Source of the DNA: Aquatica leii | Lineage: Eukaryota; Arthropoda; Insecta; Coleoptera; Lampyridae | Length of the DNA: 64,000 nucleotides | Reading direction: 5' to 3' | NCBI GenBank assembly: GCA_035610365.1 | Contig: CM069432.1 | Coordinates: 27,404,354 to 27,468,353 of the forward strand | Part shown: in pieces, positions 21,397 through 31,202 of the stretch | Layout of the letters: the number at the start of each line of letters is the position of its first letter | How positions within the stretch are numbered: the stretch's first letter is position 1 | Notes under the pieces: generated by a model | What the model was told of the DNA's origin: nothing | Database searches by the model: none | Seen by the model: the letters and a program-made list of their open reading frames with translations, nothing else | Program-made: the position numbers and the translations under genes

Positions 21397-24300
21397 CGAT
21401 ACGCTAGGCACCCTGTCAGGATCCCAGTGGTTTTCTACGTTAGATTTAAAGAGTGGATACTGGCAGGTAGAATTAGAACCCAAGGATCGTGAAAAGACAG
21501 CTTTTACGATCGGAACTGGTTTGTGGCAGTTCACTGTAATGCCCTTCGGCCTGTGTAACGCTCCTGCAACGTTCGAGCGTTTGATGGAGACCATCTTGCG
21601 CGGATTGTCTTGGAAGACGTGCTTGGTCTACCTGGACGACGTGATCGTGGTTGGAAGGTCGTTTGAAGAGCACTTAAACAACTTGAAGGAAGTGTTCCAG
21701 AGATTACGTGGGGCCAACCTCAAACTGAGCCCAAAGAAGTGCCACGTATTTAAGAAGGAAGTCCAATACCTTGGCCACGTCGTATCTAGAGACGGAGTAA
21801 GGGCTGACCCAGACAAAATCCGAGCAGTGCAAGCATGGCCAAGACCGATCGACAAACATCAGGTCCGAAGTTTCCTTGGGTTGTGCACTTATTATAGAAG
21901 ATTTGTCCCCGGATTTGCCAATATTGCCAAATCATTGACAAAACTAACCGAAGAAAAAGCAGAATTTAGATGGAATGAAGACTGCGAAAATTCTTTTAAT
22001 CAACTAAAACAGGCCCTAGTCACTTCGCCAATTTTGAGTTATCCACGAGAAGATGGAAAGTTTGTTTTGGATACCGACGCAAGCAATATGGCCATAGGCG
22101 CGGTCCTTTCGCAGGTTCAAGATGGACAAGAAAAGGTGATCGCGTACTTTAGCAAGGTTTTGTCTAGGCCAGAAAGGAATTATTGCGTGACTAGGAGGGA
22201 GCTGTTAGCAGTCGTTAAGTCCATCGAACATTTCTACAAGTATTTGTATGGACGAAGATTTTTACTGAGAACAGACCACGCCGCTTTAAAATGGCTACTG
22301 CAGTTCCGTAACCCAGAAGGACAAGTAGCAAGATGGATCGAGAGACTGCAAGAGTATGACTACGACACAGAACACCGTGCCGGAAGCAGTCATCGGAACG
22401 CTGATGCCTTATCCAGAAGACCATGTCCGGCGGACTGCAGCCATTGTTCGCGACTGGAAGAAAAAGTCGAATGCCTCCGGAGAACTGCTATGGTTGATGA
22501 TGAGTGGGAACCTGAGCAGTTACGTCGCGAACAAGAAGACGATCCTGAAATAAGACTACTCCTCGACTGGAAAGAAAGCGGCCGACGACCAACCTGGGAA
22601 GAAGTGAGTGCTTTGGGCAAAAATATCAAAGCGTACTGGGCGCAGTGGGACTCCTTGGTAGTAGAAGACGGTCTTTTTAAGCGATCCCTAGAAAGTACCG
22701 AGGGCACGGGAAACAGACTACAGCTGGTAGTGCCGAAGAGCAGGGTGACCGAAGTGTTGAAGCATCTCCACGATGGGACATCAGGAGGACACTTTGGCAT
22801 TAAGAAGACGTTGGGTAAAGTGCGAGAACGATTCTACTGGATGAACTGCAAAGAGGACGTCATGAAATGGTGCCGTAAATGCATAGTCTGCGCTTCAGGA
22901 AATGGTCCAGCGAGAAAGCGCAAAGCACCCATGAAACAATACAACGTAGGAAGCCCTTTGGAAAGAGTAGCGATTGACATCGCAGGGCCGTTCCCAGAAT
23001 CCGATTCGGGAAATAAATACATCTTGGTGGCGATGGATTATTTCACGAAATGGACGGAGGCTTACGCCATACCCAATCAGGAAGCAGCTACAGTCGCAGA
23101 CGTATTAGTAAAGGAGTTTTTCTGCCGGTTTGGAGTTCCGTTGGAATTACACTCCGATCAAGGCCGCAATTTTGAGTCTGGGCTGTTTCAAGAAGTTTGC
23201 CGACTGTTAGGAATTAAAAAGACTAGGACAACGCCTCTCCATCCTCAGTCTGATGGCATGGTTGAACGGATGAATCGAACAATGGGCAAGTACTTAGCCA
23301 AGGTAGTGTCCGAACATCAAAGAGACTGGGATCAGTACTTGCACCTCTTCTTAATGGCGTACCGATCATCCGTTCACGAAAGCACAGGCCAAACACCATC
23401 CTGTGTCATGCTCGGTCGTGAGATAAGATTACCATGCGATCTTCAATTTGGACGAAGACCGGAAGAAGAAGTCGCTGGAGAAGATTACGTCAGCAAGCTG
23501 GCAAAGAGGCTAGACGAAGTACATGAAGAGGTTCGTAAAAACACACAAATTGCCAGCGACAGGATGAAAACAAGATATGACGTCAAGGCGCAAAATGGTG
23601 GGTTTCAACCTGGCGATATGGTTTGGTTGTATAACCCTCAAAGGAGACGTGGTTTGTCGCCGAAGCTGCAAAGGCAATGGGAGGGCCCCTATGAAGTCGT
23701 GCGGCGTATTAACGACGTTATATACCGCATCCGAAAACCGCCCAGAGGCAAGCCAAAAGTGGTCCACGTCGATCGTTTAGCCCCGTTTGCTGGCGATAAC
23801 CACAATCCGCAAGTTCAGGTCCGAACCAGAGTAATAAGTAGCAGAACCAGGAATCCAATCGAAGAAATGGAGTTCGAAAAGTTTATGAACTTATACGGAG
23901 GTTCTGGAAAGGCTAGGTTCGGAGTTACCACCGAGGAACAACAAGACCTGTTCCAGACACAAAAAGATTACGCCATCGCACATTGCGTGAGCGAGGAGCT
24001 TGACATGTCCAAAAGGGTTGCAGTCGTGTTTAAAAAGAAGTTTGGACAACTAGATGAATTACGAAGACAGCAACCGGCAGTCGGAAAGGTTTTAGGACTA
24101 CGTGGTGACGGACGCTTCGTTTTCTATCTGGTCACCAAGAAATACTCACGTGTCAAGCCGTTATACAAAGATCTGTGGCGAACATTATGGAGTCTCAAGA
24201 GACAAATGGAGTTCCATCATGTTAAGAAATTGGCAGTACCCAAGCTTGGTTGTGGCTTAGACCAATTGAATTGGAGGACAGTTCGAAACATGTTGGAGGT

Positions 24301-24589
24301 CGTCTTCCGAGGAACAGGCGTCCAAGTGTTGGTCTGTAGTTACCAACCGAGGAGAGTATTGGGTCAGGAAAAGTCCATTGACTGTTACTTTTATGGTCAA
24401 GGAAGTTGCCGAAATGGAGGTAGCTGCCGCTATCGCCACGATCCCTTTTACCGGTGTCGCATCCAGTCTCCTGTTCTGGGACAGAACAGTCCTAAGAAGG
24501 GGGCAGTGAAACGTTCAAGAAATTACGTGCAAACGCAAGAACCTTCTGGAGGCTGTTATCTAGTTTCTAGAAGATATAGCGAAGAGTAA
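21371..24589 (+). CDS. pol: RT-RNase H-integrase with C-terminal macro domain and CCCH finger (pol part 2)
   Basis: The sense frame begins at 21371 after the frameshift; the first ATG is 21521. Numbering residues from 21521: RT active site YLDD at 37-40; RNase H from about 180 ([16 protein letters not shown]); integrase zinc region about 418-457 (HH then CRKC..C); integrase catalytic D486, D546, E582 (DD35E spacing); GPY/F-like module about 690-755 (WEGPYEVV). Gypsy pol normally ends near here. This one continues with a macro domain (about 805-943), a CCCH zinc finger (C955, C963, C969, H973) and a tail that runs 83 bases into the 3' LTR to the stop at 24587-24589. The first two domains copy RNA into DNA and integrate it. 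The tail may act on ADP-ribosylated protein or RNA, which is inference. Confidence 0.9.
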   Translation, partial: DSYPLPRIDDTLGTLSGSQWFSTLDLKSGYWQVELEPKDREKTAFTIGTGLWQFTVMPFGLCNAPATFERLMETILRGLSWKTCLVYLDDVIVVGRSFEEHLNNLKEVFQRLRGANLKLSPKKCHVFKKEVQYLGHVVSRDGVRADPDKIRAVQAWPRPIDKHQVRSFLGLCTYYRRFVPGFANIAKSLTKLTEEKAEFRWNEDCENSFNQLKQALVTSPILSYPREDGKFVLDTDASNMAIGAVLSQVQDGQEKVIAYFSKVLSRPERNYCVTRRELLAVVKSIEHFYKYLYGRRFLLRTDHAALKWLLQFRNPEGQVARWIERLQEYDYDTEHRAGSSHRNADALSRRPCPADCSHCSRLEEKVECLRRTAMVDDEWEPEQLRREQEDDPEIRLLLDWKESGRRPTWEEVSALGKNIKAYWAQWDSLVVEDGLFKRSLESTEGTGNRLQLVVPKSRVTEVLKHLHDGTSGGHFGIKKTLGKVRERFYWMNCKEDVMKWCRKCIVCASGNGPARKRKAPMKQYNVGSPLERVAIDIAGPFPESDSGNKYILVAMDYFTKWTEAYAIPNQEAATVADVLVKEFFCRFGVPLELHSDQGRNFESGLFQEVCRLLGIKKTRTTPLHPQSDGMVERMNRTMGKYLAKVVSEHQRDWDQYLHLFLMAYRSSVHESTGQTPSCVMLGREIRLPCDLQFGRRPEEEVAGEDYVSKLAKRLDEVHEEVRKNTQIASDRMKTRYDVKAQNGGFQPGDMVWLYNPQRRRGLSPKLQRQWEGPYEVVRRINDVIYRIRKPPRGKPKVVHVDRLAPFAGDNHNPQVQVRTRVISSRTRNPIEEMEFEKFMNLYGGSGKARFGVTTEEQQDLFQTQKDYAIAHCVSEELDMSKRVAVVFKKKFGQLDELRRQQPAVGKVLGLRGDGRFVFYLVTKKYSRVKPLYKDLWRTLWSLKRQMEFHHVKKLAVPKLGCGLDQLNWRTVRNMLEVVFRGTGVQVLVCSYQPRRVLGQEKSIDCYFYGQGSCRNGGSCRYRHDPFYRCRIQSPVLGQNSPKKGAVKRSRNYVQTQEPSGGCYLVSRRYSEE
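23933..24350 (+). other. TARG1/OARD1-like macro domain within pol
   Basis: The segment opens [20 protein letters not shown], continues [51 protein letters not shown] and ends [11 protein letters not shown]. This order matches macro domains of the TARG1/OARD1 (C6orf130) type, which bind ADP-ribose and remove it from acidic side chains. The catalytic lysine of that family corresponds to Lys873 (codon 24137-24139) and the aspartate to Asp914 (24260-24262). Their spacing, 41 residues, equals that of human TARG1 K84 and D125. The glycine-rich loop differs: MSKRVA replaces the usual M-G-x-G-IA. The assignment rests on motif comparison only. The domain is in frame with integrase and has no internal stop. 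Confidence 0.85.
24383..24439 (+). other. CCCH-type zinc finger at the pol C-terminus
   Basis: [19 protein letters not shown] gives C-X7-C-X5-C-X3-H, the spacing of a CCCH finger (X7-8, X5, X3). Such fingers usually bind single-stranded RNA. It sits 12 residues after the macro domain and about 45 residues before the stop. It could replace the damaged gag zinc knuckle in nucleic-acid binding, which is speculation. Confidence 0.75.
24493..24506 (+). other. Polypurine tract before the 3' LTR
   Basis: AAGAAGGGGGCAG-type purine run directly precedes the LTR start at 24507, the position where plus-strand DNA synthesis is primed. It lies inside the pol reading frame. Confidence 0.8.
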
Positions 24590-24973
24590 GGAACGCTCCA
24601 GAAAGATTCGCCGATGTCTATAAATACGTAAGAAAGAAATCGTAGGTCAGTTATTGTCGAAACGCGAATGCAGCTGTATTAAGAAGATAATTAAGGTGAA
24701 GATAAATAAGTGATTAGCACGCGCGACGTTTTACATAAATAACAGTGTACACCGAATCGAGAATAATCGTGTATGTGATAAATAGTGTAAACAAATCCGA
24801 AGACGTTATCTTATCTTATCTTAAGTGTTATACATAAATTATAGTGTAAGTGTTTCTTTTATTATTAGATATAATTAGTTCGGTTAATTTAAAAGTATAC
24901 ATATTTCTATAATAAGTAAACGTAGTTTTAATCGTTTTAAATAAATTAGTTTTTAAGTAATAAATTCGTTACA
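24507..24973 (+). repeat. 3' LTR of the gypsy element
   Basis: This is the same 467 bases as 18353-18819 as far as I can read. The pol frame ends inside it at 24589, so the first 83 bases are both coding and U3. AATAAA at 24940-24945 and 24959-24964 could terminate the genomic transcript. Confidence 0.95.
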
Positions 24974-25061
24974 ATACTAAAGACATGTTCGATGAAGCGT
25001 TCAAGCGTACAACATTTTGATATGACAGTCAAGCCGCACTACTGGTACTAAGGTCGCTAGT

Positions 25062-25235
25062 AATAAAATCCAAACTGGTGACCAAGGTGTAAAGGAAAAC
25101 TTAATAGTGAATGCACTAGCTAAAAAGGACAAAACAGGCACATATATTGAACCTGAACCCGCCTTCGGAATCTCCTACAATACCGGAAAAGAAATAAACT
25201 GCAGCAAACTAGCCGCGGAACATAAGACACTACGG
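25062..25235 (+). pseudogene. LINE RNase H-like fragment
   Basis: The frame reads QTGDQGVKENLIVNALAKK then EPEPAFGISYNTGKEI. The pattern H/G-x-G-x-x-N-x-x-A-x-x-LAK-G followed by PEP-G-S resembles the C-terminal RNase H domain of some jockey or I-type LINEs. The catalytic residues upstream are not seen. It starts just beyond the right target duplication of the gypsy element. The call is tentative. Confidence 0.45.
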
Positions 25236-25320
25236 AAAAACTCTGCAGCAATAAGGCACAAAACGGAGCAACAATTAAACACTCAAACTGCAGTATCAAG
25301 CAACAAAATATATGCATAAA

Positions 25321-25956
25321 ATAGTAGCCCTTCATGATCAGTTGAAAAAATCCCCTTAGAATAAGCTTCTGGACTTCATGGACAAAACAGAACGGGGGGT
25401 ACAAATCAGAAGTGCACAAAAATAGCAAGGAGAAGCAGTGCAGAAACGCTAGACAAACAATCTGTAGGATAAAATAATAATAATGGATCAAATTATTGTG
25501 CTGATCAGCTCATCCTGTCAACTTTATTGACTTTCATCCACGATTTCAACAAATTTATGATAAAAAGCATTATCGACCTAGAAAATAAACATTTCTTCGC
25601 CAAACAAGTCCTTGCCACTAGTTTGCATCTTGTGTTGAAGTACTTCATTGTATTTAACGTAGTTCATTATTCCAGAGACGACATCTATGTAGTCGACAAA
25701 CTCCTTCAGCAGACATACAACCCAATACCATAACAAACGTTGAAGGTTTAATTGTTGGAATTACACACTTTTTTAAGAAACCTTTGACGTAGGCATTTCA
25801 ACCCTGGTTATTGATAGAGAAAGTCGATTCATAACTAAACAGCACCTTTTGTCACTGCTCTGTGGTTCAATTCTTGTTTTCTTTAATCAAAAGCAAAAGA
25901 TGCTGTCTTCGTTTTTTTATATACTTTTAGTCCAAAATTAAACAGTCTTCCCCTTA
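25321..25956. other. AT-rich stretch, nothing recognised
   Basis: One 68-residue frame (25527-25733) has no recognisable motif. The left end of the piggyBac element that follows was not located here. Confidence 0.45.
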
Positions 25957-27703
25957 GTGCTTGAACTGAATGCGAATGTTGGGGATGAAACTCTAGATGA
26001 GCCAACAGCAGCGTCACAAGAAAAAATTGTCGAGGTGTTAACTATAGATTATGAAAATTCTGAAGTTCCTGAACCGAGCACTTCAACGAGAAGGAGATCA
26101 GGTAGACAGCAAAGCAGAAAAGTAGCCAAAACTGCTCCCAACGATGCTTCAAGAAAACAGAAAGCGGACGATTTTGTGAAGAGTCACAAATTGGCAAACA
26201 AAGCCGACAAACAATTCAAAATTTAACAGTCTCAGTTTAGAATTTTACGAAGGCGTGCAAGAGAAAGTGACAGAATTAGAAAATCCACAATTTTTCTTCC
26301 GCAAATACTGGAATGAAGAACGATTTTTGCTAATGGTCGATACAACCAAGAAATGCTGTTCAAAATAATGTAACCCATTTTGCTCCTACCAATTTGAAAG
26401 AAATGAAGGTTTTCATTGGAATACATATTGTAATGGGTTGTCTACACTATCCTAGAATTCGATGTTACTGGGATTCTAGATTAAAAATTCATCTCATTGC
26501 AAACCAAATGAATCTAAACAGATTTTCGAAATTGCGCCAAAAGATCCACTTTGTGGATGTTACTGCAAATAAAAGGCAAGGCGATCGATTTTGGAAAGTT
26601 TGTCATTTATATGACGCAATTTAAAGGAAATGCGCCGAATTACCGCTTGAGCCTACCTTGAGTATTGATGAACAGATGATTCCAAGTCCCTGGGGAATAA
26701 AAATATTCGCTCTATATGGAAGTAGTGACCCCTAATAAGATTTTCTTTTATATCAAGAGTCCACTACAGAGTTGGGCCACACAAAAATAATGTCTTTGGA
26801 TTAGGTGCTAGTGTCGTCCTGAAATTGTTGGAACGAATAAATGGTACCCCAAAATTGCGAGTATATTTTGACAACTATTTTTCCTAAGTCCTAAGAATGA
26901 CATGATGTTGACCAAATAGTTTGAAAACAAAACGGTTTTACTTGGCTCCAACTACAAAGGGATTGGTTCTTCGGATTAATGCACTCGAATGAACAAAGTG
27001 GAAAAGAAGTACGTCACAATTCAACGTCCTGAGGTTGTTAAAAATTACAATTATATGGGAGGGGTTGATAAAATGGATTTTTTAATATCTATTTATCGTA
27101 CCTTTATCAAATCGAGTAAATGGACTTTGCACATGATAACTCAAGCCATCGATTTACCTGCATCAAATGCTTGCATAGAATATAGGTAAAAAACGTCGAA
27201 AGCCTTCGTTTGACCGCACTGACTCACTCACATCGTCAAGGAGCAGTGTGGTAGGTACACCACCACCAGAAAACAAAATAATAATTGCGGCACCTTTTCA
27301 TGAGAACAGATATGACCAAATTGGTCAGTTTCCTGTCGTGGATGACAAGACGTTTGCGAGCAGATGTCGATATCCAGTTTGCACAGCTCGGATACACTTT
27401 TTGTGCAGAAAATGTAGTGATCATTTGTGAATAACAAAAAAAAACAAATTGTTTTATGTTATATCATAATAAATAGTGAGTTATAAGGTTTTAATAATTA
27501 ACTCGTTTTAGTTCCTAACAGAAAAAAACAAAAGTTGTAAAAAAATTGATCCCATTGAAGCAAGGTGTACACCATAGTGCACAGTAATTTTTTCGAAAAA
27601 TAAAAAAAACTTATACCAAAAAATGTAGAAAAAAATCCAAATGTAAGTGAGCTTAATTTTAGAATTTATGATCCACGCATTAAAACTCGTGACAAAGGGT
27701 TAA
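25957..27703 (+). pseudogene. piggyBac-like transposase, decayed (element 1)
   Basis: A 89-residue acidic and basic N-terminal frame (25957-26226) is followed by RKYWNEERFLLMVDTTKK, FIGIHIVMGCLHYPRI and the three catalytic acidic blocks of DDE_Tnp_1_7: LSIDEQMIPSPWGIK (26660s), VYFDNYFS (26870s) and MGGVDKMDFL (27055-27085). A Cys-rich C-terminal domain (CRYPVCTARIHFLCRKC) ends at the stop 27428-27430. Several stops and frameshifts lie between. The right terminus CCCTTTGTCACGAGT (reverse strand) lies next to TTAA at 27700-27703, the piggyBac target. The left end is not found. Confidence 0.85.
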
Positions 27704-28096
27704 AGACCGCAATGTTCATCCATTATTTTCACTAGTCAAAAATTTGATCTGTGACTATGGACACTTCTGTACATTCATTCGACAAATACAGCAGTTCAGT
27801 TTTTTTAATATGATGATTTAAATTAAGCAGCACATGTATTTAAAATAAATAATTTTGTCCAATTCTAGTAGATTATATGCTATCATGTATATAATTTTTC
27901 CGTAACTTTCTGGAATTACTGAGTAATCTACTTTAGAAAGTGAGCAATCAATATCTGGGTAAATATATACCTAATCTATAAATCGATAGTTAATACTTTT
28001 ATTGTTTTTACACTAATTAGCAGAAACTCCTATCAATCACTGATAATTGCTTTTAAATTTATATAAATAAGTTAATACAAAAAAGAGCATTAGTCG

Positions 28097-28781
28097 ATGG
28101 TTACAATGACAGTATTCCAGAATTGTCTCATTGTATTTTGTACAGTAGCTTTTGTATTTTCAGATATTCCCATAACATCTAATGGGACATGTCCAAATGT
28201 AGCAACACAGGTGAAATTCAACGAAACAAAGGTACAACTTTCTCAATATATTTAACAGTGTGATCTAATCCTCCAAATAGTTTTCAGGAAAGTGGTTTGA
28301 AATCAAACGTTATCCAAACGATTTAATCGAAAATGATTGTGGACGTCCCAACTATACATACAAGTACAACAACTACACTGTTTTATATCCAACGAAAAAC
28401 GTAGCTAACGGTTTAATAAACACTAAAACAATTGTATTAAAGAAACAATTTCAACAAGATCCTGGAAGATACGACGTTTATGTAAATGGTAAAAAGGAAT
28501 TAATTCCTCACTATGTTTTAAGTACAGATTACGGAAATTACAGCATCGTGTGGGGTTGTACGTATAGACAGAATAAAAATACGCGTAAGTATAAGTACTA
28601 TACATAAAGTACGTTTTTAATTTATTTTTCTGCAGAGCGTTTGTTTATATACTCGAGGAGCGATACATTGAGTGCTAAATTATTCAACGATACTATAAAA
28701 CCAATCTTACTGCAAAATAAATTAAATGTTACGCTATTACGAGATGTTGTTCAAGATAATAGAAAATGTGGAAATTTGTGA
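28097..28781 (+). CDS. Lipocalin, apolipoprotein D-like (three exons)
   Basis: I read three exons: 28097-28231, 28281-28584 and 28636-28781, with GT-AG introns of 49 and 51 bp in phases 0 and 1. They give 194 residues, normal for a secreted lipocalin. An N-terminal hydrophobic segment (CLIVFCTVAFVFS) is a signal peptide. The first structural motif is GKWFEIKRY (residues 48-56), the second STDYGNYSIVWG (126-137), the third R148 and IYSR. Cysteines at 32, 65, 138 and 191 fit the two disulphides of the apoD/biliverdin-binding group. Several N-glycosylation sites are present. Such proteins carry small hydrophobic ligands in haemolymph or at membranes; the ligand here is unknown. A paralogue with the same first intron lies at 63544. 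The exon 2 acceptor was chosen at AATAG because it keeps the frame; the nearer TTTCAG would break GKWFE. Confidence 0.9.
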
Positions 28782-28855
28782 TGTAGAAAACCAGTAAATA
28801 ATATATTTTTGTAACTAATTACACATTTCAAAACAATATTAATCGTTTTTCATTT

Positions 28856-28861
28856 AATAAA
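28856..28861 (+). terminator. Polyadenylation signal of the lipocalin gene
   Basis: AATAAA occurs 75 bp after the stop codon, followed by AT-rich sequence. The distance is normal for an insect mRNA. Confidence 0.6.
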
Positions 28862-29385
28862 ATGAACTATAATGTAAACACAAAAATTAAGAAAATCTGG
28901 TTCAATGTCACGATGTAGCAATATTATAAAAACAACACAGAAAACAGTGTCATGAGCCAAGTTATAGAATCCAAATTAATTGTGAACAAATACCGCATTT
29001 CTTATCCAAGCCAAACGAGAGAATTATAGTAAATGTGTAAATTCTTTATTACAAACAATATTACAATGAAACACATGTCATTAAAATATTATATGATTCA
29101 ACTTATCAAAAACAAACAGTACTATCAGCAACACCGACAAACGCCGATTTACTTTAAATTCATTTCCTAACAACGTTATCGTTATTTTTTCAAATCTATT
29201 GCATACACGAACCGTTATCTTTTGGTGCAGGGGAAATATTTTTATCCCTAGTAAATCGGTAAATCCAAGAGCTGCTTAAGAGAATTTCAAAAACCTTTTA
29301 TAGAGCTGTTGAAATGTATTCATACAAGTGGCAATAAACGTTGTAATCTTCGTTTGATTTTCGTACTGATTCTATCGTAAAGAAC
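28862..29385. other. Downstream flank of the lipocalin gene, nothing recognised
   Basis: AT-rich sequence without a recognisable gene or repeat. It ends where a repeat beginning CCCGGTATTTTGG (29386) starts, shared in its first 30 bases with 61273. Confidence 0.5.
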
Positions 29386-30000
29386 CCGGTATTTTGGTTT
29401 GTTTTATTTAATCAATTTATTTAGTGACACTTTAGCACAATCTTGCATTTTAATTCAGATTGCTTCAGATTGAATTTAATAAGTCCGTCGGTCATTAGTA
29501 TTTAGTTTCAGTCGTAAACATTTGGTTTGTAATTCTATATTGCTTTATTCCAAGTAAGTTCTGTTTATGTTAGCGCTATTAAGTTTATCGTTTGTTACCT
29601 CTGACACCAGTGAGACATTTTCTTTTTCAGTCCGACGTATTGTGCTTAATTATATCATTGTTTACTTCACTTAGGTACCATTCATAAAAGATTACACGTC
29701 ATGGTTTTCAAATTCAGTAGAGGGAACCAAGGTTTCAAATGAAAAAGAATTCGTTTCAAAACGGGAATTCTGAATCTGACTTGGAAAGTTGGTAGTACCG
29801 CGAGTCCTTTTTGAGGAAGCGTAATGGTTTTTGTTATATATGTCACATGTATGGGACAAGAGACACTACGGTGTGCAAAAAAACAATGACATGTAACGTT
29901 GGTGTAAAAAGAATTGAATATTATTATAACAATTACGTGTACAACTAGTGCTTCTATCCTAATATACACTTCCCACTAACTGCTTGCAACCCACGCTAAT

Positions 30001-31187
30001 CCAAGCAAATCCTCAACAATCGCAATTACGCTATACAAAACCAGATTTACATGGGGTAAATTTACAACCATTCGATGAAAACAACGAATCCTTTAATACT
30101 TACATTCAAAGACTGGAAAACCACTTAAATTTACGTAGCATTACAGACAAATTTTTCTAAATTATTTGGAGTCAAAGATGTACCAAACGCTCTCGAATAT
30201 TACATCACCCGATTCGCCCAGCTCTAAAACGTATAATGAAGTTGTACAATCATTAAAAATGCATATATGTCCACCACCGAGTGAAATTGCAGAACAGCAT
30301 CGATTTTCCTTACGGGTACAGGATGAGGGTGAATCCATAGCAAATTTTGTTGCGGAATTAAAACGATTAACTACTAACTGTAATTTTAAATGTATGGAGT
30401 GTGACAAACCTACTTTAAGCACTCATCTCAGATCGGAATTCATAAAGGTTATTCGTGACAATGACATACGGGAACGGTTGCTACAACAAACTGCTCCCAC
30501 ATTTACATTTGAAAAAGCTGTCGAATTAGCATTGTCGATATAATGCCCAAATGCGAAAGCAAATAAATATAGAGCACCTCAAGCAAATTTTCGAATAAGG
30601 GGAAGAAGTTCGAAAAGAGAAATAGTTCAAAATCTTCCGGTATAGCTTCTTTATTTGGGAAATGTTTCAGATGTGGCGATCGCAGCCACAACGCCAATGA
30701 CTGCTTTGTTAAGGAAAAAACTTGTAGGAAGTGTGGAGTCAAAGGTCATTTGGCAAGTGTTTGTCTAAAATCCGCCAATCAGGAAAAAGTAGCTAACAAA
30801 AAGGCAAATACGCGGAAACAACATCAAGTTGATGTCGAATCAAATTCGGAAGATGGTGCTGATACTTACTCAATTCATGTGTTAAATGTTTACAAGACAA
30901 ACGACATTAACGATGATAAATTTTTACTAACAGTGAATATTGATGATGTACCAACAAGAATGGCGCTTGATACAGGAGCTGCCATTACTTCCATGTCATT
31001 ACAATTTACAAAAATATGTCCCAAGAAAAGGTTGTTACCGACATCAATTAAATTACGTACGAACATCGGAGGAATTATTAAACCAGTTGGCATAGCAAAA
31101 GTACAAATTTCTCATGAGAACCAAATACAACATGATGATATTTACATTATAGACCAGGACGTGGATGCAATCTTTGGCAGAGATTGA
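30001..31187 (+). pseudogene. gag with two zinc knuckles and protease of the old gypsy element
   Basis: The gag capsid begins near 30001 (LQPFDENNESFNTYIQRLE) and continues in the frame 30166-30543 (RFSLRVQDEGESIANFVAEL). After frame changes two CCHC knuckles appear near 30660-30770: CFRCGDRSHNANDC and CRKCGVKGHLASVC, both complete. The frame 30750-31187 then carries the aspartic protease motif MALDTGAAITSMS and ends AIFGRD. The capsid to knuckle joint is broken by stops, so no single polyprotein is made. Confidence 0.8.
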
Positions 31188-31202
31188 TTAAAAAGAATTA
31201 AG

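Larger units (their letters stand above)
18353..24973 (+). mobile_element. Full-length Ty3/gypsy retrotransposon with macro-domain pol
   Basis: Two 467-bp LTRs (18353-18819 and 24507-24973) that I read as identical start TG and end CA. They are flanked by ATAC on both sides (18349-18352 and 24974-24977), a 4-bp target duplication. Inside come a primer-binding site, gag, protease-RT-RNase H-integrase, an extra macro domain and CCCH finger, and a polypurine tract. Total length is 6621 bp. No env frame is present. The insertion is young by LTR identity, yet pol carries a frameshift near 21370. Confidence 0.95.

Noticed and set aside
22390-22800. Minus-strand frame of 136 residues within pol
   Set aside because: It lies antisense to RNase H and integrase sequence and has a Ser/Leu-rich composition typical of antisense frames.
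25120-25491. Minus-strand 123-residue hydrophobic, Cys/Phe-rich frame
   Set aside because: It is antisense to a LINE-like fragment and composition suggests reverse-strand reading of AT-rich DNA, not a membrane protein.
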